IMG/VR virus record: IMGVR_UViG_3300021368_002114
Span: 1-64,000 of that record
Strand: one strand, 5' to 3'
DNA from: a virus
DNA: 64,000 nt
In this document: one piece after another, positions 11,360 through 18,910 of the stretch
How the letters are laid out: every line of letters starts with the position of its first letter
Position numbering within the stretch: the first letter of the stretch is position 1
Notes under the pieces: model-generated
Databases searched by the model: none
Seen by the model: only the letters and a program-made list of their open reading frames with translations
Told to the model about the DNA's origin: nothing
Position numbers and translations under genes: made by a program

Positions 11360-11509
11360 ATGAATCAGGTTTATATGAATAATCTACAAAATATAATTGA
11401 CAACGAAAGTTGTGATACAACTTACACCCCTAATCTGGGGGAATTTACAAGCACAAGTACTTACGAAAATATTAAAATTTACTATGATTTCATTAAGGAG
11501 GATTTGTAG
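11360..11509 (+). CDS. Small hypothetical protein
   Basis: A 49-residue open frame in the 307-base gap between the clamp loader and TonB receptor genes. Start ATG at 11360, acidic C-terminus (FIKEDL), one Cys. Two tempting hairpins (ACAAC-GAAA-GTTGT and a CCCC/GGGG pair) fall within this frame and are more simply explained as coding. The rest of the gap (11247-11359 and 11510-11553) is AT-rich with no further gene supported. Confidence 0.5.
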   Translation: MNQVYMNNLQNIIDNESCDTTYTPNLGEFTSTSTYENIKIYYDFIKEDL

Positions 11510-11553
11510 TATGAATATGTTATGTTTAATTTAATAAAAATGGAAATTTAATT

Positions 11554-14256
11554 ATGAAAAAACTATTATTAGTTGGATTGATGATGTTATCATCATTTAT
11601 TACTTTCTCACAAGTTAGTGGGACAGTATTAGATTCTGATACTAAATCACCATTACCAGGAGCAACTGTACTCATCCAAGGAACGGATGAAGGGGTTGTA
11701 ACTGATTTTGATGGAAAATTTAGTTTAGAATCTGCAGTCGCAGGAAATACTCTTGTTATTTCGTATCTTGGATATGAAACAGCAGAAGTTGATGCTGTTG
11801 ACGAAATCACTGTGGAACTTCTACAAAGCTTGAATACACTTCAAGAAGTAGTTGTTACATCAGGAGTTATTGATGTTGCAAAGGTGAGAGAAACACCGGT
11901 AGCAGTATCAACTATTAAGGCAAGTGAAATTGCACTAAAGACAGGAAACTTAGAATTTCCTGAAATTATGAATAAAACACCAGGTGTGTATGCTACTAAA
12001 CAAGGTGGTGGATATGGTGATTCAAGAATCTCTTTAAGAGGTTTTGACCAAAGAAACACATCATTCCTAATTAATGGACAACCAGTAAACGATATGGAAA
12101 ATGGTTGGGTGTATTGGAGTAACTGGCAAGGTCTTACAGATGTTGCAAGTGGAATCCAAATTCAGAGAGGTTTAGGAGCTTCAAGATTAGCAGTACCATC
12201 AGTAGGTGGAACTGTATCAATCTTTACAAGAGCTGCTGAAAAAACTGAAGGTGGTTCTGTAACTCAGATGGCGGGTAACGATGGTTACTTAAAATCTACT
12301 GTTACTTACAACACAGGTAAAAGTGAGAATGGATGGGCTTCATCTTTCCTATTAACAAGATGGGAAGGTGATGGATATATCTATAATACAAGTGGTGAGG
12401 GTTATACTTACTTCTTTGCATTAGGATATTCACCTGAAGGTTCTAAACACGATGTAAACTTCTCTTTCTTAGGGGCTGGACAATGGCACCACCAAAGAGA
12501 TGTTTGGGTATCAATTAGAGATTACCAAAACTTCGGTACTGAAGGTATTGATAGAAGATGGAACTCAAATGGTGGTACTTACCAAGGTGAAGAATTCTCA
12601 ATGAGAAGAAACTTCTACAACAAACCATTAGCAACATTTAACTGGGATTTTCAAATCTCTGATAATGTAAAACTTGCTACCTCCTTATATGGTTCAGCAG
12701 GTAGAGGTGGTGGAACAGGTCCAAGAGGTAGAAACTACTACAACTCGGAAACTGATATTCTTCCTTTCAGAAAAGATTTAACAGAACACTACTTAGAAAA
12801 TGGTAGAGGTTCAAGAACTGCAGATGGATTTATCGATTACGATGCAGTAGTTGCATTCCAAACTTCTAATACCGATGCTTATAGTGGTGGTATTAGTGGA
12901 TATGAAGGACAACTTATCGCATCTAATGGATTTAGAGATGATGGTGTAAATAGAGCTGGTCTTATTAGAAGAGCATCTATGAACTCTCATGACTGGGTTG
13001 GAGCAATCTCTAACTTAGAAATCAATAGTGGTAAATTTAAGTACTCAATCGGATTCGATTTAAGAAACTATAAAGGATATCATTATAGAACTGTAAACAA
13101 CCTAATGGGCTTTGATGGTTACTACTCAACTGGTAACAAGAACTCAGCAGGACAAATTATCAACACTACAATCGATGCATCTCCATTCCAAGATACTGGA
13201 ATTAGAGGACCAAAGATTGATTATTACAACATTGGATATGTTGGATGGCAAGGTGTTAATGGTTTAGTTGAATACAATGATGATGAGAAACTAACTGCAG
13301 TATTACAAGCAGGTTTATCTAATCAATCATTCCAAAGAGAAGATTTATTTGACCAACCAGCACAACCATTATCTGATAAAGTTAATGTAGGTGGTGGATA
13401 TCTTAAAGGTGGTGCAAACTATAACTTTAATGATAACTCAAATGTATTCTTCAACGCAGGTTTCATTTCAAGACAACCTCAGTTTGGAACTGTATTCCCT
13501 AACTACGCAAACGCAGTTAATGATGATTTACAAAACGAAGAAATTCGTTCAGTAGAATTAGGATATGGATTCACATCTGCTAAATTTAACGCTAACGTAA
13601 ACCTTTACTCTACAACATGGGGTAACAGATTCGTTACAAGAAGTTTATCTAACCAACAAGGTGTAGATGGTTCAGCACAATTTAGAAACATTGATGTAGT
13701 ACACAATGGTATTGAGTTTGAAGGTACATATAGACCAACGAACCAATTAACTCTTAAAGGTATGTTATCAATCGGTGATTGGAGATATACTAAAGATTTC
13801 TCAGCTGAATTATTTGATGACCAACAACAATCAATTGGTACAGGTACTCTTTACACAAAAGATGCTAAAGTTGGTGATGCAGCACAATTCACTTCTTACT
13901 TTGAAGCTGATTATAGACTCGGTAGATTTAATGTAGATTTAGGATATAGATTCGTAGATGGATTATATGCTGATTACTCTATTACTGATTCAGCGTTTAC
14001 TTCACCTGATAACGATGGAGCATTAAAACTTCCTTCGTATGGTTTAGTAGATGGTGGTGTTACTGTTAATATTGGTAAAGGAATATCCTTTAGAGCTAAT
14101 GTTAACAACTTATTTGATACTGTTTATATTGCAGAATCAAACTCTAACATTCATGCAACTTCAACTTCAGAAACATGGAACGGTATTGATACAAGAAACT
14201 CAGTATGGTTCGGATTCGGGAGAACTTGGAATGCATCTCTTAAATACAGATTCTAA
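11554..14256 (+). CDS. TonB-dependent outer-membrane receptor with CarboxypepD_reg-like domain
   Basis: 900 residues, complete. Signal peptide 1-20 ending FSQ; beta-sandwich regulatory domain ~21-90 (VSGTVLDSDTKSPLPGATV ... DGKFSL); TonB-box-like EVVVT at 98-102; plug ~115-235 (NKTPGVYATKQGGGYGD, ISLRGFDQRNTSFLINGQ); the rest is a 22-strand-type barrel ending with a terminal Phe (SLKYRF), as outer-membrane proteins do. This architecture is typical of Bacteroidota nutrient receptors. No SusD, TonB or ExbBD is nearby. It lies between phage genes in the same AT-rich style and ends at a strong terminator, so it is integral to the genome. Possible roles are phage receptor mimicry, superinfection exclusion or nutrient uptake during infection; none is proven. 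Confidence 0.93.
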   Translation: MKKLLLVGLMMLSSFITFSQVSGTVLDSDTKSPLPGATVLIQGTDEGVVTDFDGKFSLESAVAGNTLVISYLGYETAEVDAVDEITVELLQSLNTLQEVVVTSGVIDVAKVRETPVAVSTIKASEIALKTGNLEFPEIMNKTPGVYATKQGGGYGDSRISLRGFDQRNTSFLINGQPVNDMENGWVYWSNWQGLTDVASGIQIQRGLGASRLAVPSVGGTVSIFTRAAEKTEGGSVTQMAGNDGYLKSTVTYNTGKSENGWASSFLLTRWEGDGYIYNTSGEGYTYFFALGYSPEGSKHDVNFSFLGAGQWHHQRDVWVSIRDYQNFGTEGIDRRWNSNGGTYQGEEFSMRRNFYNKPLATFNWDFQISDNVKLATSLYGSAGRGGGTGPRGRNYYNSETDILPFRKDLTEHYLENGRGSRTADGFIDYDAVVAFQTSNTDAYSGGISGYEGQLIASNGFRDDGVNRAGLIRRASMNSHDWVGAISNLEINSGKFKYSIGFDLRNYKGYHYRTVNNLMGFDGYYSTGNKNSAGQIINTTIDASPFQDTGIRGPKIDYYNIGYVGWQGVNGLVEYNDDEKLTAVLQAGLSNQSFQREDLFDQPAQPLSDKVNVGGGYLKGGANYNFNDNSNVFFNAGFISRQPQFGTVFPNYANAVNDDLQNEEIRSVELGYGFTSAKFNANVNLYSTTWGNRFVTRSLSNQQGVDGSAQFRNIDVVHNGIEFEGTYRPTNQLTLKGMLSIGDWRYTKDFSAELFDDQQQSIGTGTLYTKDAKVGDAAQFTSYFEADYRLGRFNVDLGYRFVDGLYADYSITDSAFTSPDNDGALKLPSYGLVDGGVTVNIGKGISFRANVNNLFDTVYIAESNSNIHATSTSETWNGIDTRNSVWFGFGRTWNASLKYRF

Positions 14257-14266
14257 AAACATAAAT

Positions 14267-14293
14267 AAAGGGGGTGGTAACATCCCCTTTTTT
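14267..14293 (+). terminator. Intrinsic terminator after the TonB receptor gene
   Basis: A ten-pair stem (AAAGGGGGTG with CATCCCCTTT, one G-T pair) closed by a GTAA loop and followed by a run of T. It is the clearest intrinsic terminator in the window and lies 10 bases after the receptor stop codon. Confidence 0.85.
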
Positions 14294-14317
14294 ATTCAAA
14301 CTACAAACTCTTTCCTA

Positions 14318-14557
14318 ATGAAAACTAAAAAAGACTTGAAGCCATTATTATACAAATATGGTGTGATTTACTTCGGAACATCTTTAATGATGTTTTCACC
14401 CTTCGTTATTGACTCTTGGGTTGGTAAGGTAGGAATGATTATTGGACTAATCCTTATAACAGTTCAAACTCAAACAACAAAACAATATAACTTATCTTTA
14501 TTAAATTTAGTGGGGATTACAGGTTACTTATATGCATTAATAACATCATTAACATGA
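14318..14557 (+). CDS. Small membrane protein
   Basis: 79 residues from the ATG at 14318; the open frame extends further upstream, but that part overlaps the receptor gene and the terminator. Two or three hydrophobic segments are visible (YGVIYFGTSLMMFSPFVI, VGMIIGLILITV, LVGITGYLYALI). It overlaps the following kinase gene by 4 bases. No family is recognised. Confidence 0.6.
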   Translation: MKTKKDLKPLLYKYGVIYFGTSLMMFSPFVIDSWVGKVGMIIGLILITVQTQTTKQYNLSLLNLVGITGYLYALITSLT

Positions 14558-15090
14558 GTAAACTGATAAACCTCTATGGTGGACCTGGTATTGGTAAATC
14601 ATCAATTGCTGCAGGAGTTACCTACAAACTAAAAAAGAAACATATAAGTTGTAATAACCCATACGAGTTTCCAAAAAGATTAGCTTGGGATAAAAACATA
14701 CCAGCGATATCAGACCAACTCTATGTATTTGCTAATCAACATAGAGGAATTGCTGAGTGTTATGGTAAGGTAGATTATATAGTTATTGATTCACCAATTC
14801 TATTCTCTACTATTTACAAAAGATATTATACAAATGGTTATCCAGCTGAATTTTATGGAAAGCCCTTTCATGATTTTGTAATTGATTTACACAAACAATA
14901 TGATAGTATTGATATTCTTTTAGAAAGAACTACTGACGGTACTCATAATGAAAAGGAAAGATATCAAGATTTAGAAGAATCAATTGCTATCGATAATCTA
15001 TGTAAACAAGTATTAGATGAAGTTGGTAATCCATATCATACGATAAAAGTAGGACCAAAAACAGTTAAGAATATACTAAAGTTGTTATGA
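14554..15090 (+). CDS. P-loop ATPase/kinase (AAA_28 or nucleotide-kinase-like)
   Basis: 178 residues. P-loop GGPGIGKSS at residues ~9-17; YIVIDSPILFSTIY (DSP, Walker B-like); LLERTTDGTHNEKERYQD, a lid-like charged segment. This layout is common in phage proteins resembling NadR-type or deoxynucleoside kinases. The substrate is unknown. It overlaps both neighbours by 4 bases. Confidence 0.6.
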   Translation: MSKLINLYGGPGIGKSSIAAGVTYKLKKKHISCNNPYEFPKRLAWDKNIPAISDQLYVFANQHRGIAECYGKVDYIVIDSPILFSTIYKRYYTNGYPAEFYGKPFHDFVIDLHKQYDSIDILLERTTDGTHNEKERYQDLEESIAIDNLCKQVLDEVGNPYHTIKVGPKTVKNILKLL

Positions 15091-15956
15091 ACAAATTAAT
15101 ATCAGTTGGATGTAGTTTTACAAACTGGCATTTCCCTACTGTTCCTGATTGGTTGGGGTATTGTTTTGATGAATATGAAAACATAGGAAAAGAAGGAGCA
15201 GGGAATCGTTATATATTTAATCAGATATTTAATTACATTCAAGATAATGATATTTCAAATACTTTTTTTTACATACAATGGACTGGTATTCCACGAAGAG
15301 ACTGGATGGGTGTTGGTAACGAACATTGGAATACTCTAGGTACATTTAATGAAGATGATGGTTTAGATGACTTAAGTGAGTTAAACCTATTACAATTTTC
15401 CACAGAATTCAGAAACTACTTATATACTACAAAAAAATATTTTGATTCATTTAATATACCTTATATTATGAATCACATGCTAGACCCTTGGTTTGATGGT
15501 AATTTAGGAGAACCAGGAATAGGAACTGTTCCAAATCATATCTATAAAGAGGGGATGAAACTTATAAATAACTCCACACATTTAGATGATATAAAGGAAA
15601 TATCAAAAGATAACTTTTTAGAACCTTGTTTAGAATTCTTTTCAATAGATAATAAAAACAAAGAATATGGTCACATTGCATTAGGACAGGAAAGTGAACC
15701 TATGCAAGATTACCACATGAATCCTATTTTATGTCTAAAATACGCAAGAGAAGTTGTTTATCCTAGACTTAAAGATATACTTAACTTAGAATCTATATTT
15801 GATAAAAAGTTAGATAAATTATCAGAAGAATGGCTAGAATCACTAAAAAGTGTTGATTTTATGAAACAACATAGGATATTACATGATAGAAGAGAATTCG
15901 AAAACTATAAGCATCCATATCCTTGGGATAAAAAATTTAAGAAAAAGCTTGTATAA
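15087..15956 (+). CDS. SGNH-hydrolase-like protein
   Basis: 289 residues. The N-terminus ISVGCSFTNW fits the nucleophile block of SGNH/GDSL hydrolases (GCSFT in phage members), followed by a GAGNRYI block with Gly and Asn, and QDYHMNP near residue 213 as a candidate Asp/His pair. Such enzymes cleave esters, for example acetyl groups on sugars. A second phage-type SGNH protein is at 47788-48654. Its last bases contain the TTG of promoter P3. Confidence 0.5.
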   Translation: MNKLISVGCSFTNWHFPTVPDWLGYCFDEYENIGKEGAGNRYIFNQIFNYIQDNDISNTFFYIQWTGIPRRDWMGVGNEHWNTLGTFNEDDGLDDLSELNLLQFSTEFRNYLYTTKKYFDSFNIPYIMNHMLDPWFDGNLGEPGIGTVPNHIYKEGMKLINNSTHLDDIKEISKDNFLEPCLEFFSIDNKNKEYGHIALGQESEPMQDYHMNPILCLKYAREVVYPRLKDILNLESIFDKKLDKLSEEWLESLKSVDFMKQHRILHDRREFENYKHPYPWDKKFKKKLV

Positions 15957-15990
15957 TTCATAAAATTTTCGTATATTTACAACGTAAATT
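15949..15990 (+). promoter_or_regulatory. Class 1 promoter P3 with inverted repeat over the -7 box
   Basis: TTG at 15949-15951 (inside the end of the preceding gene), 20 bases, TATATTTA at 15972-15979. The inverted repeat ATTTAC-AAC-GTAAAT spans 15975-15989. It drives the small genes leading to the clamp loader small subunit. Confidence 0.75.
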
Positions 15991-15997
15991 ATAAACT

Positions 15998-16267
15998 ATG
16001 AAATATGACCCAAATAATCCAATATCTGATGAAGAATTGGATAAAATAGCAAAAGAAGATTTCGATAAGTTCTTAGAATATTTAGATTCTAAAACAGCAT
16101 ATCTTAAATCTAAAACTAGACCTCTCAATTCACATGAGATGAAAAAGTTCGCTGCAATGGCGGCGGCTAACGAAGGTAGAACGATTAGTGATGAGGAACT
16201 TGAAAGGGCTAAAAAGATTGGAAAAGAAAACGAACAAAAAGTAAGAGATAAATGGCAAAAATTATAG
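15998..16267 (+). CDS. Charged helical hypothetical protein
   Basis: 89 residues, rich in Lys and Glu, probably helical (DEELDKIAKEDFDKFLEYL, HEMKKFAAMAAANEG). First gene after promoter P3. It overlaps the zinc-ribbon gene by 16 bases. No family is recognised. Confidence 0.65.
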   Translation: MKYDPNNPISDEELDKIAKEDFDKFLEYLDSKTAYLKSKTRPLNSHEMKKFAAMAAANEGRTISDEELERAKKIGKENEQKVRDKWQKL

Positions 16268-16506
16268 GAAGTGGTAATCAACCACAACAACCAAAGATAG
16301 ACTTATCTAAGGCAAAAGAAATCTCATGTCAAGAATGTGGTGGTACGGTATTTATACCAGGTACTAAATTCTTAAAGATTTCTAAAATAGTAACAGGTAC
16401 ACCAAATGATGCAATCGTACCAGTAGAATTATATCTATGTGGTGATTGTGGGGAAATTTGTGAAGAGTTACTACCAAATGAATTAAAAGGCAATGGCAAA
16501 GAGTAA
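16252..16506 (+). CDS. Zinc-ribbon protein of a conserved phage type
   Basis: 84 residues with two Cys pairs, CQEC and CGDC, separated by ~40 residues (FIPGTKFLKISKIVTGTP between them), a zinc-ribbon layout. I recall similar short proteins in T4-like marine phages, with the TGTP and P-V segments conserved, but the function is unknown. The gene overlaps both neighbours and lies just before the clamp loader small subunit. Confidence 0.65.
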   Translation: MAKIIGSGNQPQQPKIDLSKAKEISCQECGGTVFIPGTKFLKISKIVTGTPNDAIVPVELYLCGDCGEICEELLPNELKGNGKE

Positions 16507-16948
16507 AACATTATTTGACCACATAAAGGCAGTTACACAATATCAAGACCCAAAGTATTGGGATAAACTTGATGAAGGTGATAAAAAAACATGGAGTAAT
16601 TATATGATTCATCGTTTTTTATCAATGAATAAAGATTGGATTCAGGTCTTATCTGAAATACAACCTTATACTCAAGTATTAGAACCTAAACAATTATATC
16701 TTGCTCTTATTGGATTACTACCAAAGGGAAGATATTTTTTGAAATATACTAAAGGTAAAGGTGAAGTTAAATATGAAAGTTGGTTAGTAGAATTAGTAGT
16801 AAAGGAGTTTACTTGTTCAAAATCAGAAGCCATGGATTATCTAGAAATATTTTATGCAACAAAAGAAGGTAGAGAAAACGTAAAATATATTTGTGAAAAA
16901 TATGGTATTGATAAAAAAGAAATAACCAAACTTAAACTTAAAGTGTAA
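16493..16948 (+). CDS. Clamp loader small subunit (T4 gp62-like)
   Basis: 151 residues, helical. The core segments YMIHRFLSMN, LIGLLPKGRYFLKYTK and CSKSEAMDYLEIF match positions in T4 gp62 (VPRGKRYGKWAK and the following NDAINY helix). T4 gp62 is 187 residues. It stabilises the gp44 ATPase ring. In T4 it directly follows gp44; here ~5.2 kb including the TonB receptor lies between them, and this gene is under a different promoter (P3). Confidence 0.75.
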   Translation: MAKSKTLFDHIKAVTQYQDPKYWDKLDEGDKKTWSNYMIHRFLSMNKDWIQVLSEIQPYTQVLEPKQLYLALIGLLPKGRYFLKYTKGKGEVKYESWLVELVVKEFTCSKSEAMDYLEIFYATKEGRENVKYICEKYGIDKKEITKLKLKV

Positions 16949-17616
16949 TGAAATCATATTGGGATTGGAATAAAGAAAACTTTGATTGGCACTTCGATTC
17001 TCAAAAGAAAGTAGAAGATGTAAAATATGTTGGTAGATTCGTATCAGATGAATTAGAATCTGAAGTACAAAAAGTTGTAGAATCACTAACAGATAAAGAT
17101 AAGTTCTCTGAAACAAGAATTAAAGGAAGTTATTACAATAAAGAATCCCAAGATTTCATGGAAGGATATCACAACGATTTAGAGAAAGCTGGTTTCTCCG
17201 AATACAATACTGGTGGTAGACAAACAAGAAACCTCCCTCCCATCTTTCACAAAATGGCAGAACTAAGTGGTTTAGATAATCCACAGATAATGTTTTTAGA
17301 ACAACCTAGTGGTAAAATAATTCCATGGCATAGAGATTCATATAACAATTATAGAAGAAACTTTGCAAAGGTATCAGATGATACAGAAGTAATAAGATAC
17401 TTAATTCAGTTAAATGATTGGAATTGGGGACATCATGTTCTTGTAGGTAACTCTTCTATACACCAATGGAAATTAGGTGATATACATTGTTGGGAAGAGG
17501 GGATATATCACTCAACAGCTAATTCAGGTTATTGGGATAGGTATTGTTTAACCATTACAGGTATTGTTACTGAAAATTCTTTACATAAAAAAACTCCTCA
17601 AAAATTTGTTTTTTAA
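16948..17616 (+). CDS. 2OG-Fe(II) or Asp/Asn beta-hydroxylase-like oxygenase
   Basis: 222 residues. Candidate iron ligands are WHRDSY (HxD) near residue 129 and the distal His in EGIYHSTANSG, with Arg in WDRYCLTITG as co-substrate anchor, the order found in aspartyl hydroxylase-like oxygenases. The region between is a beta-rich cupin. Substrate unknown. The gene follows gp62 with a 1-base overlap and ends just before promoter P4. It is one of three oxygenase-like genes here. Confidence 0.7.
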   Translation: MKSYWDWNKENFDWHFDSQKKVEDVKYVGRFVSDELESEVQKVVESLTDKDKFSETRIKGSYYNKESQDFMEGYHNDLEKAGFSEYNTGGRQTRNLPPIFHKMAELSGLDNPQIMFLEQPSGKIIPWHRDSYNNYRRNFAKVSDDTEVIRYLIQLNDWNWGHHVLVGNSSIHQWKLGDIHCWEEGIYHSTANSGYWDRYCLTITGIVTENSLHKKTPQKFVF

Positions 17617-17647
17617 CAAAATTTTTCGTATATTTACATAGTAAATA
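17606..17647 (+). promoter_or_regulatory. Class 1 promoter P4 with inverted repeat over the -7 box
   Basis: TTG at 17606-17608 (inside the end of the preceding gene), 20 bases, TATATTTA at 17629-17636, preceded by TTTTTCG. Inverted repeat TATTTAC-ATA-GTAAATA at 17631-17647. It drives the RecB/Cas4-like nuclease. Confidence 0.8.
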
Positions 17648-17655
17648 AAACATAA

Positions 17656-18513
17656 ATGGCAAAAGTAAGTTACTCACAATATGGAATGTATTCAACTTGT
17701 CAAGAACAATATAAACTAAATTATATTGATAAGTTAGGAACTTCCTCAGCAAATATCCATACAATTTTCGGTAGTGCAATGCACGAAACAATACAACACT
17801 TTTTGGATGTGATGTATAATGTTTCTAAGAAACAAGCACTTACTCTTAATCTAGAAAAGATGTTGTATAATCAATTAGTAGAACACTTTACTAAAGAAAA
17901 GGAAAAGATGGAAGGTAGGTTTCCATGTACTCAAGAAGAAATTGGTGAGTTTTATGATGATGGTAAAAAAATTCTATCATACTTTACAAAGAAATTAGAT
18001 AAATTATATACTAAGAGTGGGTATGAACTTGTTGCTATAGAACAGATATTGAACGCTGAGATTAAACCAGGTGTTCATTTCATTGGTTTTATTGATGTAC
18101 TTCTAAAAGATAAAACTACACAAGATTATATTATCATTGACCTTAAAACATCAACAAGAGGTTGGAGTAAGTATCAAAAGAATGATAAAATAAAAACATC
18201 TCAGATGTTACTTTATAAAAAGTTTTATTCTCAAAAATACGATATACCTTTAGATAAAATAAAAGTAGAATATCAAATACTTAAAAGGAAGATATCAGAA
18301 AACTTTGAATATCCTATACCAAGGATATCTAAATTTGTTCCTGCCAATGGTAAACCCTCTATGAATTTGGCATGGAAAGGATTTACAAATTTTGTAGATT
18401 CTGTATTTGGAGATGGTGGTGAAATAATACAAAAAGTATTTCCTCATACTAAAGGAAATCATTGTAAGTGGTGTGAGTTTAAGGAAAGAGGATTGTGTTC
18501 TGCATGGAATTAG
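17656..18513 (+). CDS. RecB/Cas4-like PD-(D/E)XK exonuclease with Fe-S cluster motif
   Basis: 285 residues. N-terminal Cys in YSTCQEQ, then GSAMHETIQHF (GxxxH motif), then HFIGFIDVLL and YIIIDLKTS (catalytic Asp and D-x-K), then QMLLYKKFY (Q-x3-Y motif). The C-terminal HCKWCEFKERGLC supplies three more Cys, giving the C...C-x2-C-x6-C pattern that holds a 4Fe-4S cluster in Cas4 and AddB. Probably a DNA exonuclease for recombination or host DNA breakdown. Confidence 0.85.
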   Translation: MAKVSYSQYGMYSTCQEQYKLNYIDKLGTSSANIHTIFGSAMHETIQHFLDVMYNVSKKQALTLNLEKMLYNQLVEHFTKEKEKMEGRFPCTQEEIGEFYDDGKKILSYFTKKLDKLYTKSGYELVAIEQILNAEIKPGVHFIGFIDVLLKDKTTQDYIIIDLKTSTRGWSKYQKNDKIKTSQMLLYKKFYSQKYDIPLDKIKVEYQILKRKISENFEYPIPRISKFVPANGKPSMNLAWKGFTNFVDSVFGDGGEIIQKVFPHTKGNHCKWCEFKERGLCSAWN

Positions 18514-18532
18514 ACTGTTTTTTATATTTGTA

Positions 18533-18542
18533 TATATTTATA
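18533..18542 (+). promoter_or_regulatory. Class 2 box TATATTTATA
   Basis: TATATTTATA 24 bases before the start of the RHH gene, embedded in TATATTTGTATATATTTATA, so two overlapping -7-like boxes are possible. No TTG at the 20-base spacing of class 1. Confidence 0.45.
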
Positions 18543-18565
18543 TAAAAACATATAAAAGGATAGTT

Positions 18566-18760
18566 ATGGCAGATACAAAATTAACAACCGTAAAAATAGT
18601 AAAAGATATTTACTCATCTTTCAAGAGAATCTCTTTTGATTCTAACATCACACTTCAAAAACTAGTAAATCGTTCTGTACACAAATACATAAACGAAGAA
18701 GAATTTAGAGGAGATATAAATAACTACACAGAACTACAACATAGTGGTTCACAATTTTAA
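18566..18760 (+). CDS. Ribbon-helix-helix-type small protein
   Basis: 64 residues from the ATG at 18566, chosen because it follows an AAAAGGA ribosome site; the open frame reaches further upstream into the previous gene. The order strand (LTTVKIV), helix (KDIYSSFKRISF), turn (DSNIT), helix (LQKLVNRSVHKYI) fits a ribbon-helix-helix DNA-binding protein. It could regulate the neighbouring genes; no target is shown by sequence alone. Confidence 0.6.
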   Translation: MADTKLTTVKIVKDIYSSFKRISFDSNITLQKLVNRSVHKYINEEEFRGDINNYTELQHSGSQF

Positions 18761-18762
18761 CT

Positions 18763-18900
18763 ATGAACAAACAAGATAACGGTAATTCACAACTTAACCA
18801 AACTCGTAATGAATTTAATGATAGAATTAAAGACAAAAAGTTTTTAGGAAATAGTATTAGAGTTAAGTTAAATAATTACAGAAGATTTAGAACAATTTAA
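18763..18900 (+). CDS. Small basic hypothetical protein
   Basis: 45 residues, 2 bases after the RHH gene and 10 bases before the first glycosyltransferase. The polar N-terminus (MNKQDNGNSQLNQTR) is followed by a basic C-terminus (RVKLNNYRRFRTI). No family recognised; supported mainly by fitting tightly between its neighbours. Confidence 0.55.
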   Translation: MNKQDNGNSQLNQTRNEFNDRIKDKKFLGNSIRVKLNNYRRFRTI

Positions 18901-18910
18901 TCCACATTTA

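Noticed and set aside
11399-11437. Adjacent hairpins ACAAC-GAAA-GTTGT and CCCC/GGGG that look like a switch
   Set aside because: They fall inside a 49-codon open frame (11360-11509) that ends before a good ribosome site, so coding is the simpler explanation.
11512-11535. Seven-codon open frame after AAGGAGG, possible leader peptide for the TonB receptor
   Set aside because: Too short to support, and the AAGGAGG is part of the preceding 49-codon frame.
11554-14256. Reading the window as a bacterial chromosome because of the TonB receptor, glf and lipoproteins
   Set aside because: T4-like polymerase, clamp, gp44, gp62, endolysin and phage small proteins surround these genes, all on one strand with the same overlaps and promoters.
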